NCBI GenBank assembly: GCA_032821775.1
Contig: JAVLRN010000001.1
Span: 2,356,001-2,420,000, forward strand
Reading direction: 5' to 3'
DNA from: Sanguinoderma infundibulare
Lineage: Eukaryota > Basidiomycota > Agaricomycetes > Polyporales > Polyporaceae
DNA: 64,000 nt
Shown: in pieces, positions 46,829-58,794 of the stretch
Position numbering within the stretch: the stretch's first letter is position 1
Layout of the letters: each line of letters begins with the position of its first letter
Made by a program: the position numbers and the translations under genes
Notes under the pieces: generated by a model
What the model saw: the letters and a program-made list of their open reading frames with translations, nothing else
The model's database searches: none
Told to the model about the DNA's origin: nothing

Positions 46829-48789
46829 CTAGACGTCGGCCCAACCTCCTTCGTCGAGCTTGTAAGATGCTTCACTTTCCGGTTTATCTGGGCTGTCCAC
46901 GAGTTTGGCGACACGCTCTTCAGCGCGACCTGAAGCAATGCGATGGTTGAGAAAAAGTGGAACGACAATGCAGAACTTTTATCACAACCTTTCCTGAGGA
47001 ACAATCGAGTTGCGGAGGCGTGCGAAAGGATATGGCCTCCGATGGGTTTCAAAGCCCCGCCAGCGACGAACGTCATAGTTGCTCCTGGATCAGCTGTGCG
47101 AAACCAGTCAAGGTTCATCTTGTGAAAACATCCCGAAAGACTCGCATTGGACTTGGTTGGTAATAAGTATCGCAATCTGTCGCAGCGCCGCATGAGTGCT
47201 GTAACAGGATGGGAGATGCAAGCCACATACGTTGTACTCTTCGGAGAGCTTGCTTAGCTTCGATAACATCTGGTAGGTAGTGATAAGCATTGGTGTTTGC
47301 ACGGAGGCTGCATATATTAACCTGAGCAAGCTACATGTTCGGAAAAGGAGGTCAGAACGCCTGTAATTCCTCAAGCTACCGCATACCTTCTGCTGACGTT
47401 CGCTCAATTCACCTCTTCCGGAGTAGTCAGTGCGAAACAGTGCCATGATACTGTCAACGATCTAAAAAGCGTTCAGAAGCAACATAAAACCTTCAATCAC
47501 GGGGGACTTACTAGGAGCCTGAAGTCCTTGTCTTCAGCGAAGCGCATGGAACACTCGTTAATGAGCTCCATCTGTTGACGAAAGGTATATTAACCGCCGG
47601 CGCATCCTGTCAGAACCATTACCTGATGCTCGCTGTTGTACGCTCGGGCTGTTGCTTGGGTTGAGATCGCGTATATCTATGATGTGTAGAATGTACTCAC
47701 CGTAGAGGATGTTCTCAAGGGCCATGTCACCATCGACTGAGAGAGACGCATCGACATTTTGTGTGCAATCAAGCACGCATATATTTAACTCGCACCTCCG
47801 AAGCGGTCCGCAATGGACCGGATACGATCAGGGCGAAAAGTGCCTTCCGTGTCGATGTATGCGACCTAAGAAGCAGCGATACTAAGGTGACGTGAATGGT
47901 TTCGCTAAAATATGCTCACCTTGCCTGATGCACCACCCATGTCAGAAGGTAGCTGAGCAACAACGCTCATCGTATGTGCCAGTTGGGTCTTCCCAGTTCG
48001 AAACTCTCCATAGACTGTAGGCAACGTCAGTGTTTGAATGAGGGAGCTGGGATAGATTGGCCGTACCCTCAGTGATAGATTGAGACGTGATACCGCCTAC
48101 GACATGTTAGAAGTCTTCGAAAAGAAACTGAAGCATTTACCACCAAGCGCGGCATCCACCGCTTTACTCCCAGTGCTGATGAACAACACCCTCTTTCGCT
48201 TCTCTTGCATTTCCAATCCGGTGGCAAACGACGAGCCCTGGTGAGTCCAGTTAGCTTGTCCGAGCAGCATATATGCACATCTATTAGCCCGCGTTACCAG
48301 AATTTTGTGAGCTGCCTCCTGACAGAAGATGGACGAGTAAGCATTGTTGGGTTGGATCGCGATCAAAATACACATACCTTGATCTTTTCTACTTTAGCTT
48401 CAGACATCCCCTTGATCTTTAACATCTGCCTGCGAGTCGTCATGTTCACGCCAGATACGGTGTTGATAGCAGCAGCCTTTAGATATAATGAGCACATCGT
48501 CACATCGCGCAACGCCTTGAAAAGATCCGACCTTGAGTTTCAGAATGTCTTGTACGTTGATGCCCTGCAGTCCAGTCAGGCAAATGAGAAAATTCTTATC
48601 AGAAGAGAACATGCATGCTGTTGTAGCTCGTCAACGCTATCGAAGTATGGTCCCTGCCGACCAAGGGGTGAGTGTATGCGCAAGCTGCCTAACCAAGCTT
48701 AAGGAAAACCCTACTTCGTCAACGTCATCGCCCGGCGGACTGGGTGGGCGAGAGGCGGCAACGCTTTGCGAAGGCGCACGTCGAACCAT
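46829..48789 (-). CDS. DMC1: DMC1, meiosis-specific RecA-family recombinase
   Basis: About a dozen short exons on the minus strand from ATG 48789. The N-terminus is [20 protein letters not shown], then the helix-hairpin-helix region ([39 protein letters not shown]). The core has Walker [35 protein letters not shown], Walker [20 protein letters not shown], loop 1/2 segments ([21 protein letters not shown]) and LFLRKGR. The residues [19 protein letters not shown] and DPGATMTF are DMC1-type; RAD51 would read NTDHQ and DSATALYR. It catalyses strand exchange between homologues in meiosis. One intron (48565-48614) has a GC donor. The coding exons read through without frame damage, so the gene looks functional. 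Confidence 0.96.
48565..48614 (-). other. GC-AG intron in DMC1
   Basis: 50 bp on the minus strand, donor CAT|gcatgt, acceptor ctgcag. The exons join DELQQH to GINVQD, as DMC1 proteins require. Confidence 0.8.
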
Positions 48790-48944
48790 GCCTAAATATA
48801 GTCGAGCCTGAGGGAAGAGAACTCAGCGAGGAGATGGGGGATGAGGACAAGAAGAGCTCCGCCGGGGTAGAGCCTCCCGGGCCGAAACGTGAAGGGATCG
48901 AGCAGACCACGTGATCGTGACAGTCGGAGGAAGAAAAAAACAAA

Positions 48945-49017
48945 TGCCAGGAGCGTGGATTGAACACGCGACCTCCAGAACTTCAGTCTGTTGCTCTCCC
49001 AGCTGAGCTATCCCGGC
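48945..49017 (-). tRNA. tRNA-Phe (GAA)
   Basis: 73 nt on the minus strand, without intron. The acceptor stem GCCGGGA pairs with TCCTGGC (one G-T), with discriminator A at 48945. D-arm GCTC...GAGC, anticodon loop CTGAAGT (anticodon GAA) and T-arm CGTG TTCAATC CACG are all present (A-box tagctcagctgg, B-box gttcaatcc). One A-G mismatch sits at the first base pair of the anticodon stem. Confidence 0.95.
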
Positions 49018-49320
49018 TTGGAGAATGAACCCATAATATTATATATAAAGCATTAGTAGATATAAGGCATTTAACACACAAGCTCGCCAGCCTCACAAGT
49101 ACACTACATGGAGGGCTGGTGGAATCGTACGCGGTATGATCTAATGAGACCTTATGATTTATATACTGCTATTATACGATACGCATTATGTGGGGATGGC
49201 ATGCATGAGTTTGGGGGTGCGATGAAGATCATCCAAGAGAGTGAGTCCATTGCAAGAGGATGATGAAGAGTGCGGTAGTCCAAGGAAGATCCAGAACGTT
49301 GGCATAGCAATAGTCAGTAT
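49018..49320. other. AT-rich intergenic region
   Basis: 303 bp, markedly more AT-rich than its surroundings at 49020-49190 (aatattatatataaag). It includes the 5' flank of the tRNA. No gene. Confidence 0.45.
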
Positions 49321-50919
49321 CTACGACGTTATGGTGGTACGCCAACCGTCTTGGTAGGGGAAGGGCCCAAGTTGCTCTTCAGGATCCCACTGTTCTTCCG
49401 CTTCGTCGCACAGCATCCTAGCCTCAGCATAGCGATCCGTGAAAACCATCCCATCGTGGTCGACGGCGCCCACCATGTCTCCCAGCCTGAAGGTCTTCAC
49501 CAGACGATACCAAGTCTGTGTCGCGAGGTCGTTCACCCGTTCCATCTCTTCCAGCGAGAGCGTGATCGGACAAGGCACCCCGCCGGGGACGACGTCGTTC
49601 CATTGCTCGTGGACCGTCGCAAGACACATTTGCAGAGAATTGATCGTGAAGAGCCATGAGCGGACGCCGAGGTGAATCGCAGAGTTGATAAAATCGATCC
49701 CTTGGTCATCTAATCTCTCCTTCCAGAGGGGATTCTCTTCGAGTAATGTGCTGATCATGATCTGCGACGACTTGGTCAACGACCTGTCCTTCCGCCGAAC
49801 ATCATCTCCAGAGATGATGGCATCGAAGTCCATCATATCAGGAGCCTCGCGTCGCCAGGGAGTGGGAAATCCCACGAGGACTTGAGCATGAGGGCGTCCG
49901 GTACACCAGCGTCCATAAAGAACGGCATGGTCGACTCGAACTGCCAGCCTATGAAAGCGGTGACAGTGCCTGTCGATGGATCGACGCATATGTCTCCTCC
50001 GTTCAACAGCTTTGGACCCAGCGACGGAAACGATATGCGGGCCGGAGGTAAAACGTGAGGGATACAAGACAGGAGGTTGTCGAGCGTGGCGACGTGGACG
50101 GCGGGAGAAGCATCATCGGCATTGTAGTAGGCAAGGTCGCGAGGGTGGCGTGCATTCGGAATGGTCTTCAGCCATGCCTGATGAGACTTGACGAGGGCCG
50201 AGAGATAGGATAGTGCGTCCTTCCATGGTCCGCGATCGATGTCTAGTTTCTGTCGAGCACCACGCCAGAAGTCCCAGTCGACTGGCATACCTGGAACGAT
50301 GGCCCGGGAACAGGTCGGTAGCTGCAAAGATATCGGTCGTGTGAGGATGATCTTTAACGTCCTCGGCAAAGTACAAGCTCCCGAATCGCGAAAACGGCAC
50401 CAGGGAAATCTTCAGCATGATGTTCACCGCTTCCTTTATCATCGCCTCTCGAGATTCCGGCAGAAGGACCATCCATACATCATCCAGGGGTACTCCAGGG
50501 GGGTTCTCCGTGATAATGAACTCCGCACCCACAGGCGTTGCTTGCGCTTGAGAGCTCCACGCGAGTACCTTAGGGACGGGGAGATGCAAGACGTCCTTGG
50601 CAAACTCCATTGTAGCAACCTCGGACGCCGTGACCAGGTCTGTTGGGCCAACAAGAGGGCTCGGCAAGGAGGGCGGGGCGAGCAGCGTACCGAGTTGTGG
50701 AAAGGGACCGCACATAGCAAATGAGACGACTGAGTCGCCTTCCAAGGCGATAGAAGGCCATGTTGAAGTTTCACTGGCCTGGGTAGAGCACTGGAAGCAA
50801 CTTGAATCAACCTCCGTTCTTTGCAACTCATGATGGCATTTGGAGGGCATACGTACCGCTGAGGGCAGGATACCGTCGGCACGTCGCTCCACACAACGCA
50901 AGGAGCTCGAACAGACCAA
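49321..50919 (-). pseudogene. APH-fold kinase-like gene with lost catalytic residues and a probable frameshift
   Basis: Belongs to the large fungal aminoglycoside-phosphotransferase-like (APH) family. Visible blocks: GPTDLVTASEVATMEFAKDV, PVPKVLAWSSQAQATPVGAEF, GSLYFAEDV, then in another frame VDWDFWRGARQKLDIDRGPW, ending WDPEEQLGPFPYQDGW. The frame change near 50278-50300 has no intron of credible length (a 37-bp candidate exists further upstream), so a 1-nt indel is likely. Where relatives have a catalytic H-P-D-L-H...N loop, this gene reads SLGPKLLNGGDICVD; where they have I-D-W it reads FIGWQ (Gly codon 49947-49949). All three catalytic positions are replaced. It is either a pseudokinase or a decaying gene. 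The 5' end is unclear: the N-terminal lobe lacks the expected lysine strand, and the start given is only the end of the open frame. Confidence 0.72.
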
Positions 50920-51174
50920 TCCGAACAGGAAGGTCTGGCGAGCGAAAATTAACGCGACGAGTCCATGATGGTGGTAAGTGTCTCGGGCTGGGCGACCTTC
51001 AAGCTTTAAGTTTGATTGCGTTTGGGCGTCTTGGATGTTGGAATGTTAACGTTTATTACTCGTTTCAAACCGAGGCGTGAATCGTCCTTAGCAGGTATCT
51101 AGGTTGCCAAGTCGATGGCTACAATAATGCATGCGGCGTGCGGCGGAATGACAAGAAAGGGGAAGAGATAGCAT

Positions 51175-53363
51175 TCAGGTATCTACGTTCAGATGATCCT
51201 CTTTCTCGACCTCGTCTATGTCTCCTACAATCTCGACGTCTGCGTCACGCACTCTCGGCGTCCTACTTTTCTTCCGCACGGCTCGTGGCGAAGGACGGTC
51301 TAGCTCTTCTGCTTGCAATTCTTCGGAACGAACTGGGGTCGGTGCTCGTATCTCAGGGGTGGGGCCGGAGAAATCCTTCCCAGTCATGCGAGTCAACGTC
51401 TGAATGTCTAACGAAATCGCTGTTAGTTTACGATCACACTATGCTTACTTAAAAGAGAATGGTCGCACCGTACGGCTTGCGATTGTTGAGACAGTATGTT
51501 ATGCGGGCCGGATTCTTCTTGTCCTCGGCCTTGAACTTGTTCTTGCATGCCTTTCGATCGCGACCAGGTAGAATGTACGAGATGAGTTCGTAGTTCTCAC
51601 CAAACTGCGACAAGGCCTAAAGCTGTCTTCAGCATGAAGCTGACAATGCGCGAGAGGGACGAACTGACGTCGAAGAACAACTCTGTCTCCTCGACACTCC
51701 AACGTGAGCCGCGAACTTTCCTGCTATACGTCCCCGAGTTGACGAACTTCGTGAAGTCGGATTCCTCTACGTGTGTGTAGTCCTCCGTGCGGTGTTCTTC
51801 GTCCCGATTGACAAATAGCGACTCCTCGTCGATGATGGTCTCGCCGTTTGCTCCAATACGGACCTGGACGTGGTATCTGCTGACTGCGAGGTTCTCGGCG
51901 TAGTCGAACCCGTTCGCGCCCTTTTCTCCCTCCTCATCGTCTCGGTCACTTCCAGAGCCCGATGCGCCGTGATTCGCAGCAGGAGTCCCCGCACGAGATG
52001 CAGAACCTGAATCCGCCGTCTTCCCGGATTCTCCGGCCTGGGTGTCCGCGGCAGTTCGAGCGGCCCTTTCTTCCTCTTCATCGAGATTCCTTCCGTACTT
52101 CTTCGCCTCCATCACCGCTTTCATGCGCGCCCGTTTCTCCCTGTTTGATGCTCGCCAGGCTGCGTGGTTGCTGACGATCTGCGCCGCTCTGCTACTCACA
52201 CGACCTCTCCCAGTGTCGTCGCAGAGCGCGGCCATAGTCACAGCAGTCGGGTCTAACTCCTCGCCGGGATCGGCATCCGGGTCAAACGGCGGAGGGGAAG
52301 GCGGGCGGGTACGGGCGCGGCCGGGCCTGGATTCAGACCCGGACAGTCTGCGTTTCTTGGTGGGGGGTTCGCTGGTGTTCTCATCACCCTCAACGTTGGT
52401 CTTCTTTGAACGTCTCCTCTTGGACGGCGCTGCGTCAGACGCGTCATTGTCTGATGATTTTGGACGTCAATGCCAACCAACAATCGGACCAGAGCGATAA
52501 GAAAACACTCACGTAGAGTGGCATCTGGGCTTGACACTGCACCCGAAGCCTCAAGATGCTTTCGAGAGGACCGTCGAGACTTCGTAGTGTTGTTGATGGG
52601 AGCGTCGTTGACAGGGATAGGGGGTACGTTATCCAACGATTGTCCATGAAGCGGAAGGCCTTGCGGTCCTGCATGAGTCGGGCCTGCAGCTCCCACAAGT
52701 TGAGGGTCAATTTGAGACGGGTCCACAGAAAAGCGCATGACGGATGGTTGAGGATTCATTGCGGGCGAATGCTGAGGAATAGTACGGAAGTTGTTGAGTA
52801 GGTTGCTTGGGCCGGGTTCGAGAGGGACGGATGTATGAATCGGTGGTACGATGGGTGCGTGATAGGGTGGAGCATGCGGTACGTGCGGATGTCGAACAGC
52901 GGTTGTTGGACGAATGGTGTGTGATGAGAAGGGTTGGGAAGAGCCAATTGTGGGGGGCATCCGGGACGTATTGCGGATCGCCTGCTGAGGGGCAACGGTA
53001 CTTGAAGCGTGGACTAGTAAAGGGACATGCTGCGGATTTAACGACTCCCCGGCATGAGATGAGCCACCTTGTGAAGCCACGGCGGCAGGACGTGAATGGT
53101 TGGGGTCAACCAGAGTTTTCTGCGGGAGGATAGTCGGCGGGGGCATGGCAGATGCAGCTCGTGGGCCGACATTGTCCTGTGTGCGGCTGGGACCTGAGAC
53201 TGATATCTCCTCAGGGAGGACCGAAGGTTGACGGGACTCTGTAGCAGGTCGAGCACGGGGCCGTGCTACAGGCCGGAAGACAGTAGAGCCCTTCTCTGTG
53301 GATTGAATTCAGGAAGATGAGCAGGATACTTGTGCTGCTTGACTTACGAACGCGTTGTGACAT
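51175..53363 (-). CDS. BDP1: BDP1 (TFIIIB B''), RNA polymerase III initiation factor
   Basis: Minus strand from ATG 53363 (MSQRV, then an intron, then QKGSTVFRPVARPRARP). A long disordered N-terminus is Pro/Ser/His-rich and carries a basic cluster (KRRRSKKTN). The conserved part begins in exon DEESLFVNRDEEHRTEDYTH, FTKFVNSGTYSRKVRGSRWS, and continues as the SANT domain: WSVEETELFFDALSQFGENY, ELISYILPGRDRKACKNKFK, AEDKKNPARITYCLNNRKPY, DIQTLTRMTGKDFSG. This is the extended SANT of BDP1, which locks TBP and BRF1 on Pol III promoters, including those of tRNA genes such as the tRNA-Phe in this window. Ends at 51175. Introns near 52445-52515, 51616-51665 and 51408-51470. Confidence 0.93.
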
Positions 53364-53563
53364 TGACGAAGAGCTTTTCACCAGCAATATCGCGTCCTAT
53401 GAGACCCAGTTTCTCGTCAGGTACGACGCGTTCAGTCGCGAAGCGAGGCGGATGCAGAGCGGATGCAAGTCAAAGAGCAAGTCTCGAGCGCCCATCGAGG
53501 CCGCTTTGTCTGCCACCGCTACTCTCTTCCCGATCCTCTGCTTTCACCTTTCGTCTGAGCGAT
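53364..53563. promoter_or_regulatory. Bidirectional promoter, BDP1 / Cys4 protein
   Basis: 200 bp between divergent start codons. No clear TATA box. Confidence 0.5.
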
Positions 53564-55449
53564 ATGCAGCGCTCGGTTCAATTGCCTACCGGTCCCCAAC
53601 CAGGATGGAGTCTCCAGGAAGTTCCTATAGATGGAACGCAGCTGAAAAGTGTGGCGGAAAGGTCGGTTTTTGTTGAATCACTGTTGTGGCTTGCTTAGCT
53701 TCATCTCCTTGTTGGATCGCCCTGCAGCCTTGTCGTGTTGCAATCGCTGAGACAATGTCAGTCTTCCTCCCCTTGCGAATACGTTTGATCTCTGACTGTT
53801 GTACAGCACGCAACAAATGGGTGACATCCATGTTCCCCAAGTTTTCTACAAAGACCCGCGGCAAATCGACGGAAGCCGTGCCCCCTCCCCACAGCATAAA
53901 GGCCCATGGGAAGTACGACTTGCACATCGGACCTCACATATTTTCCAGTACCGCCATCTATGAAGTTCATTACTTGCCATCCGTGGACGAGTACAGTGGC
54001 CCCGAAGCACAATGTATGTCATTAGCCGTTCGAATTACACTTGTTCAACGACGTCATCTGCAGCTACACAACCGTCCTCTTCCCCGTACTCTGCAGTACC
54101 CAATTATCCTCGAGCTTCCCCACCAACAGCGTCGAGTTCTTCGTCATCCTATGTTACTCCAGCCCTGTCCATCAGAGTGCAAACGGCCGCGCAGACAGAC
54201 CCCATCCTCGCAAACTTGCTTCATGCGGTCATCAACCATACTGCGACGGATGAACAAGTCAGACGGTTGGGCGTCCTAATCCGCGAGTTGGAGGGCAAGG
54301 ACATTCCGGACCTAGAACCTCTAAACATACCCGTCCCTGTGACGTCTGCCGCACCAACTCCAGTCAGACCCGTCTCGCCCAAACCCTTTGACATCATCCT
54401 AGAGTTCCACGAGAAACCGTCCGACAAGTGGACACTGCCCCGAGGAGACGTCTTCTGCGAGCGCGTAGGCGTCGCGGAGGGTGCTTGGGTGAGGTACGCC
54501 GATGTGATCATTATAACGACCATGACACCGTCCAGCCCTCCTTCCGATCCATCTGGTGAGCAGTCTGCCGATGCTCCCGCTCCGGAGGTCGTGAGCTTTC
54601 GCTTCTCAAGGGTGTCGCAATCCTTGTGGGAAGTTCTCTTGACTTGGGCGGGCGGGCCACAGAAAATGCAAGAGAGTAAGGCGAAACTTGCGGACATGGT
54701 GAGCATCCACTTAGCGCGCTGTTCCGACTGCCCACTGATGGCTAGCCCAGGTGAGGGCAAGCGCGGTCCTGCCCTATTTGCAGCATCGTCTTCCAGAGGG
54801 TGAGCTCTTGACTGAGCTCCAGAATGTGAGTCCCTGACCATTGGATGCCACTCTCAGCGAGCGGCTGACGCTTGCTTCCAGGCTGTCGCCCCACCATACA
54901 CGACGAAGTCCATCAAACCCGCCGGTGCTGACAGTAATCGAGCAAGACGCAAAACGGTTTCTCGCAAACCTACCCTTATAATCTCCGACGGACCGTCTAC
55001 TTCGACAGACAAGCCAGCACCAGCGAAGCGACGACAGTCTCTCAAGGCGAAGGCGTCTGTGCCGCCAACCCCAATTGCATGTCACGCCTGTGGCCAGACG
55101 GACGTGCCGTTGATGATGGGAGGGAGTGAGTCCGAGTAGAACATCCTCTTGTGCGCGTATTTCTCATTTCGTCTCTGCAGGATATTGCCGGACGTGCATA
55201 GATGCGGGCAAGGCAGTGACGGAGGTACGCCAGGTGCCAGCCGCCCGCAGCGGCACGACAACCCCACTTTCTTATTCCTACATCGTTCCGATGAGTACGC
55301 CCCAACAAGCCTTCGCTTTTACGATCCCTCGTAACCAGAATTCGGCGCACTCTGCGGAGATATCGCCCCAACCACCTAACCCATCTCTCAGTGCGTCGAG
55401 CACAACACAGCAACCAACACCTCCGCCAAACCCTAGTGCGTCGGGCTGA
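53564..55449 (+). CDS. Uncharacterised protein with C-terminal Cys4 zinc-binding motif
   Basis: I do not recognise the family. ATG 53564 gives MQRSVQLPTGPQPGWSLQEV, a likely first exon; the next one or two junctions are unsettled. Clear exons follow: FPKFSTKTRGKSTEAVPPPH, KYDLHIGPHIFSSTAIYEVH; a Ser-rich linker; ILANLLHAVINHTATDEQVR, RLGVLIRELEGKDIPDLE (helical); a folded segment (FDIILEFHEKPSDKWTLPRG, SFRFSRVSQSLWEVLLTWAG); and MPPPRAYLQHRLPEGELLTE. A basic patch (NRARRKTVSRKP; PAKRRQSLKAK) precedes CHACGQTDVPLMMGGRYCRTC, a C-x2-C...C-x2-C knuckle like a GATA or PHD half-site. The basic patch plus zinc site suggest a nuclear chromatin or transcription role, which is inference. Ends TGA 55449. 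It shares a 200-bp promoter with BDP1. Confidence 0.7.
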
Positions 55450-55582
55450 TGGCAATGGGTTCTTTGAATGTCTTTAATGTCGATATTTCACTACGCATAA
55501 TGACATTATACAATAATCGTGTCCGTTACTACGATTACTACAAGGATACAGGCACAGCAACGGTCGATGACAGCACTACTAC

Positions 55583-58500
55583 CTACGAGACCAACTTGAC
55601 CATCCAACCGATCCACCAAACGATGACGCCCGCCTGCGCGGCGAGGATGCCGAGTTCGACCAGCACCGCGCACCACTGAATTAAGAGAAGGATAACATAG
55701 ACAGGAATGATGATCCACCGCACGCCTAGGTGGCTGATCCACGGCAGGTTGATGTTCACCGTCAGCGACCAAGCGGCGCGCATCTGGAGGATCGCGACGG
55801 AGAAGCTGAGGAAGGAAAGAAAGACGAGGCCGACCCAGTGCCGGGCCGAGCGGCGGGGAAATTGCTCGATGGGGTATCGCTTCGGCTCCCCCGTGAATTC
55901 GTTGCGGTACCAGGGTATGATGAGGAAGTCTTGCACGTCCTCGCCGATGACCTTGCCGTAGTTCCGCCAGAACGGCGTGACGGTATCCAGAAGGAGCGTG
56001 AGAGCGTCTAAACCAATGTCCCAGAACTGTTGATAGTGATTTCTGTAGTTCTCTTCCAAAGCTGCGATTTGGGAGAGCTAACGCACAGTCAGCCGGCGAT
56101 ATATCTGGTGCAGTAAAGGGGGACATACCTCTGGATACACTAGCGACGTATGAGCCAAGGTATCGTTGTAATCCCTCTTCACGTCCGCCTGGATGGCCTT
56201 GACGTGTTTCAAAACAGCCGCGACCTCTTCGGCCTTGCGTGCAAGGTCCTCGCGCTGAGAAGTGAGCGTGGCCAGAGCTTTCATGAGATCCGCAATGGGG
56301 TCATCGAAGATCTTTTGCGGAAGGGTAACAGAATCGCCATCGGACACCAAGGAGTGTAGGTAAACACGGAGTGTCTCCTGCTGTTTCTGTACGCGGTTGT
56401 GGATGTCCTCGACAGCCCGCCAGCTCTGTACCCGCCGCGTCTTGCCCGTGACCGCGGAAGGGTCGTGCAGGAAGGCATCCAGGACTTCGTGAGGTATCTT
56501 CGTGTATGGTATTCCGAGGATGACCGACAAGCCCGCCTGCACAGAATCATACTCCCGGATGCTCGTGCAAACGCGCTGCAGGAGATGGCGCATACGATAG
56601 TTCTGTGAAAGGGTATCTTCCAGGACCCTACAAGGCCATTAGAATCGACGAGATAGGCGTGCTCCTGCCGAACTTACTGAGATTTGACCTCGTACTCCTG
56701 ACGTTCCTTGTGTTCGTCTGCCGAATGCTCCTGTCTCACCAGCTCCCGCACGAAAATGTCACTTGCAGAAGGGAGTGACCTCCTATGCCGACGACGTGGC
56801 ACAGTAGCCGGGGCCTTCGATTGGGTCCGGCCAACGTCAGGACGGGGAGTAGGCTCAGCTGGTGTAGGAAAGACCGTGCTGCTTTGGGTCGCAGTCGTAG
56901 GCGCACCAACCACATCGGGATGTGTAGTACTATTTGCTGATGGGCTCGGGCTCAAGTGGGGAAGGGGGGAAGTCTGCAGACGAAGACTTCCTGAATGGCT
57001 CTGCGATCGTGTCGCAGTCTTCTGGCGTCCGAAAAACGCCCCGTCCTCAGAGGCACTATGTCCACTATTCTCTGAAATGGAGTTCCGGGCGGATGACAGA
57101 GCTTCGTCGCTGAGTCGGGGGGTAAGTTGTCTCCCGATGTTACGAAGCCGCTTGCGGCTGCTGTTCGGGGAGGCACCTCTGGAGATGGCGCTGTACAAAG
57201 AGCTATGACCAGAATCCCCTCCATTCTTCCCGTTCTTGTAGTTGTCACTACTCCGCCGAGAATCAGGTCCAGCAGAGTCTCGAGGCGATTCGATGCGGGG
57301 CTCGAAAGACACTGGTGCGTCGTACGAGGAGCGGTTGCGAGAAATAGCGGCATCCAGAGAATGGCGAGGGGTAGCCCAAGTGTAAGAGCCTGTGGTAGGC
57401 GAACGTGTGTCGGAAAATGGAGTAGTGTGCGGTGAAACTGGCATAACCACTTCGTTCTCGGGAATGGTGTCCATGACATAAGGACTCGAATGAGACTTGA
57501 CGTACTCCTCCATGACAAGGGCGGTGGGACTCCACGTTGAGTGACCACTGGCAGGGGGCGTGTGCTTCTCCCAAATATGCTTCATCCATGTGGCTCGTTC
57601 AGCCTGATCTAATATCATACGCACTTTGAGATCCTGTTTGTTGTACCAGCGCACCGCCTCCAACAAGGTCACAGGGGGAGATTTGCCTTTCGGTGCCAAC
57701 AAAGCGTACTTGCGCGCGAGCTGATCGGAAACAATCTCCACCTTCCGGTGCGTCTGCGGCTGTACCGTTGCCCGGATCTGTTCCAGCTTGCCTATGCCGG
57801 CATATAAGAGATTGCATAAATGAGACCAAGACGACTCACTTGCATACAAAGCCTCCTGCTTCTCAGTGACAGCTTTGTTAGCAGAGAAGGACGCTTGTTC
57901 TTTCGACTTGCGTTTACCCCGGTTGAGCGACCAGCGCCGGTCTCTGCCACCATCCGCCACAGGCGTACTCCAGTCGAGGGTGACACCACCATCTGAAGAA
58001 GAGGGAACAGGGTGAAGAGGCATGACACCGATGGATGGACTAAAGTCAACCTCAGAATCGCCGGACATCCGAGGCTGACGTTGGAAGAGAGGGGGGATGA
58101 CGGCTTGAGTAGGTAGAGATCTCGCGGAGACAGAAGAAAGAGACGCAGAATCCTGGAGGTCCACGCGCAACGGACTGGACTGGGTCCTGAGACGAGCTTC
58201 GCGGCGAGCTTTGAGACGTAACGCCCGTTGGACATCCTCCAAAACACCTGGATCTGCATTTTCAAATGTGAGATGTAGCAATTTGAGTAGATTGTCAACA
58301 ACAGCGTGCCTTCTCGCGCTGGAGGACAGCCATTAGTTGAAGTTGTACGGTGTAGGAGATAGGCACGCACATAAATCAAACTCATCCGAAAACGACTCAG
58401 TTATGCCATTCGACACACCGCTTCCCATCGACTGCCGTTGCCCCACTCTCCTACTGAGACTTGCAGTCCGCTTGGAAGATGAGCGCGCGTACGAATCTCG

Positions 58501-58794
58501 CAAATATGTCTGGTCGAAACCGTTTGAGCCATCGACAGACTTGACCCGTCGCCTCTTGTCATCCTGCTGGAATGCAAGCGAGCCCGCTTGATTTGCGGAC
58601 TGCCGGAGAACTGGAGGAGGTCCTAGTCCAAGAGACTGGAGTGCTCCGTATGATCCATTGTCGATGCCGTTCGTAGAAGGATGATCGACGGGAAAGTGGA
58701 TGCGGCCAGCTCTCTGTGATGGAGGAGTAGAGGAAGGGGGCGTTGCGGGTGGAGACACAGGCTGAACAGAGGATGACGGCCCGGCCTCCGCCAT
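55583..58794 (-). CDS. Large disordered protein with helical region and C-terminal membrane helices
   Basis: Minus strand, about six exons, from ATG 58794 (MAEAGPSSSVQPVSPPATPP). Roughly the first 600 residues are Ser/Pro/Arg-rich and disordered, with short ordered pieces (NLLHLTFENADPGVLEDVQ; TLLEAVRWYNKQDLKVRMIL). A helical section follows (VLEDTLSQNYRMRHLLQRV, EDIHNRVQKQQETLRVYLHS, LTSQREDLARKAEEVAAVLK), probably coiled coil. Then LEENYRNHYQQFWDIGLDAL and two hydrophobic segments: GLVFLSFLSFSVAILQM and WIIIPVYVILLLIQWCAVLV, with a third possible near the end (AAQAGVIVWWIGW). It ends at 55583. I recognise no named family. It looks like an integral membrane protein with a long cytoplasmic scaffold. 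It converges on the Cys4 gene over 133 bp. Confidence 0.75.

Noticed and set aside
46829..48789. RAD51 in place of DMC1
   Set aside because: Residues [15 protein letters not shown] and DPGATMTF are of DMC1 type; RAD51 has different residues at these sites.
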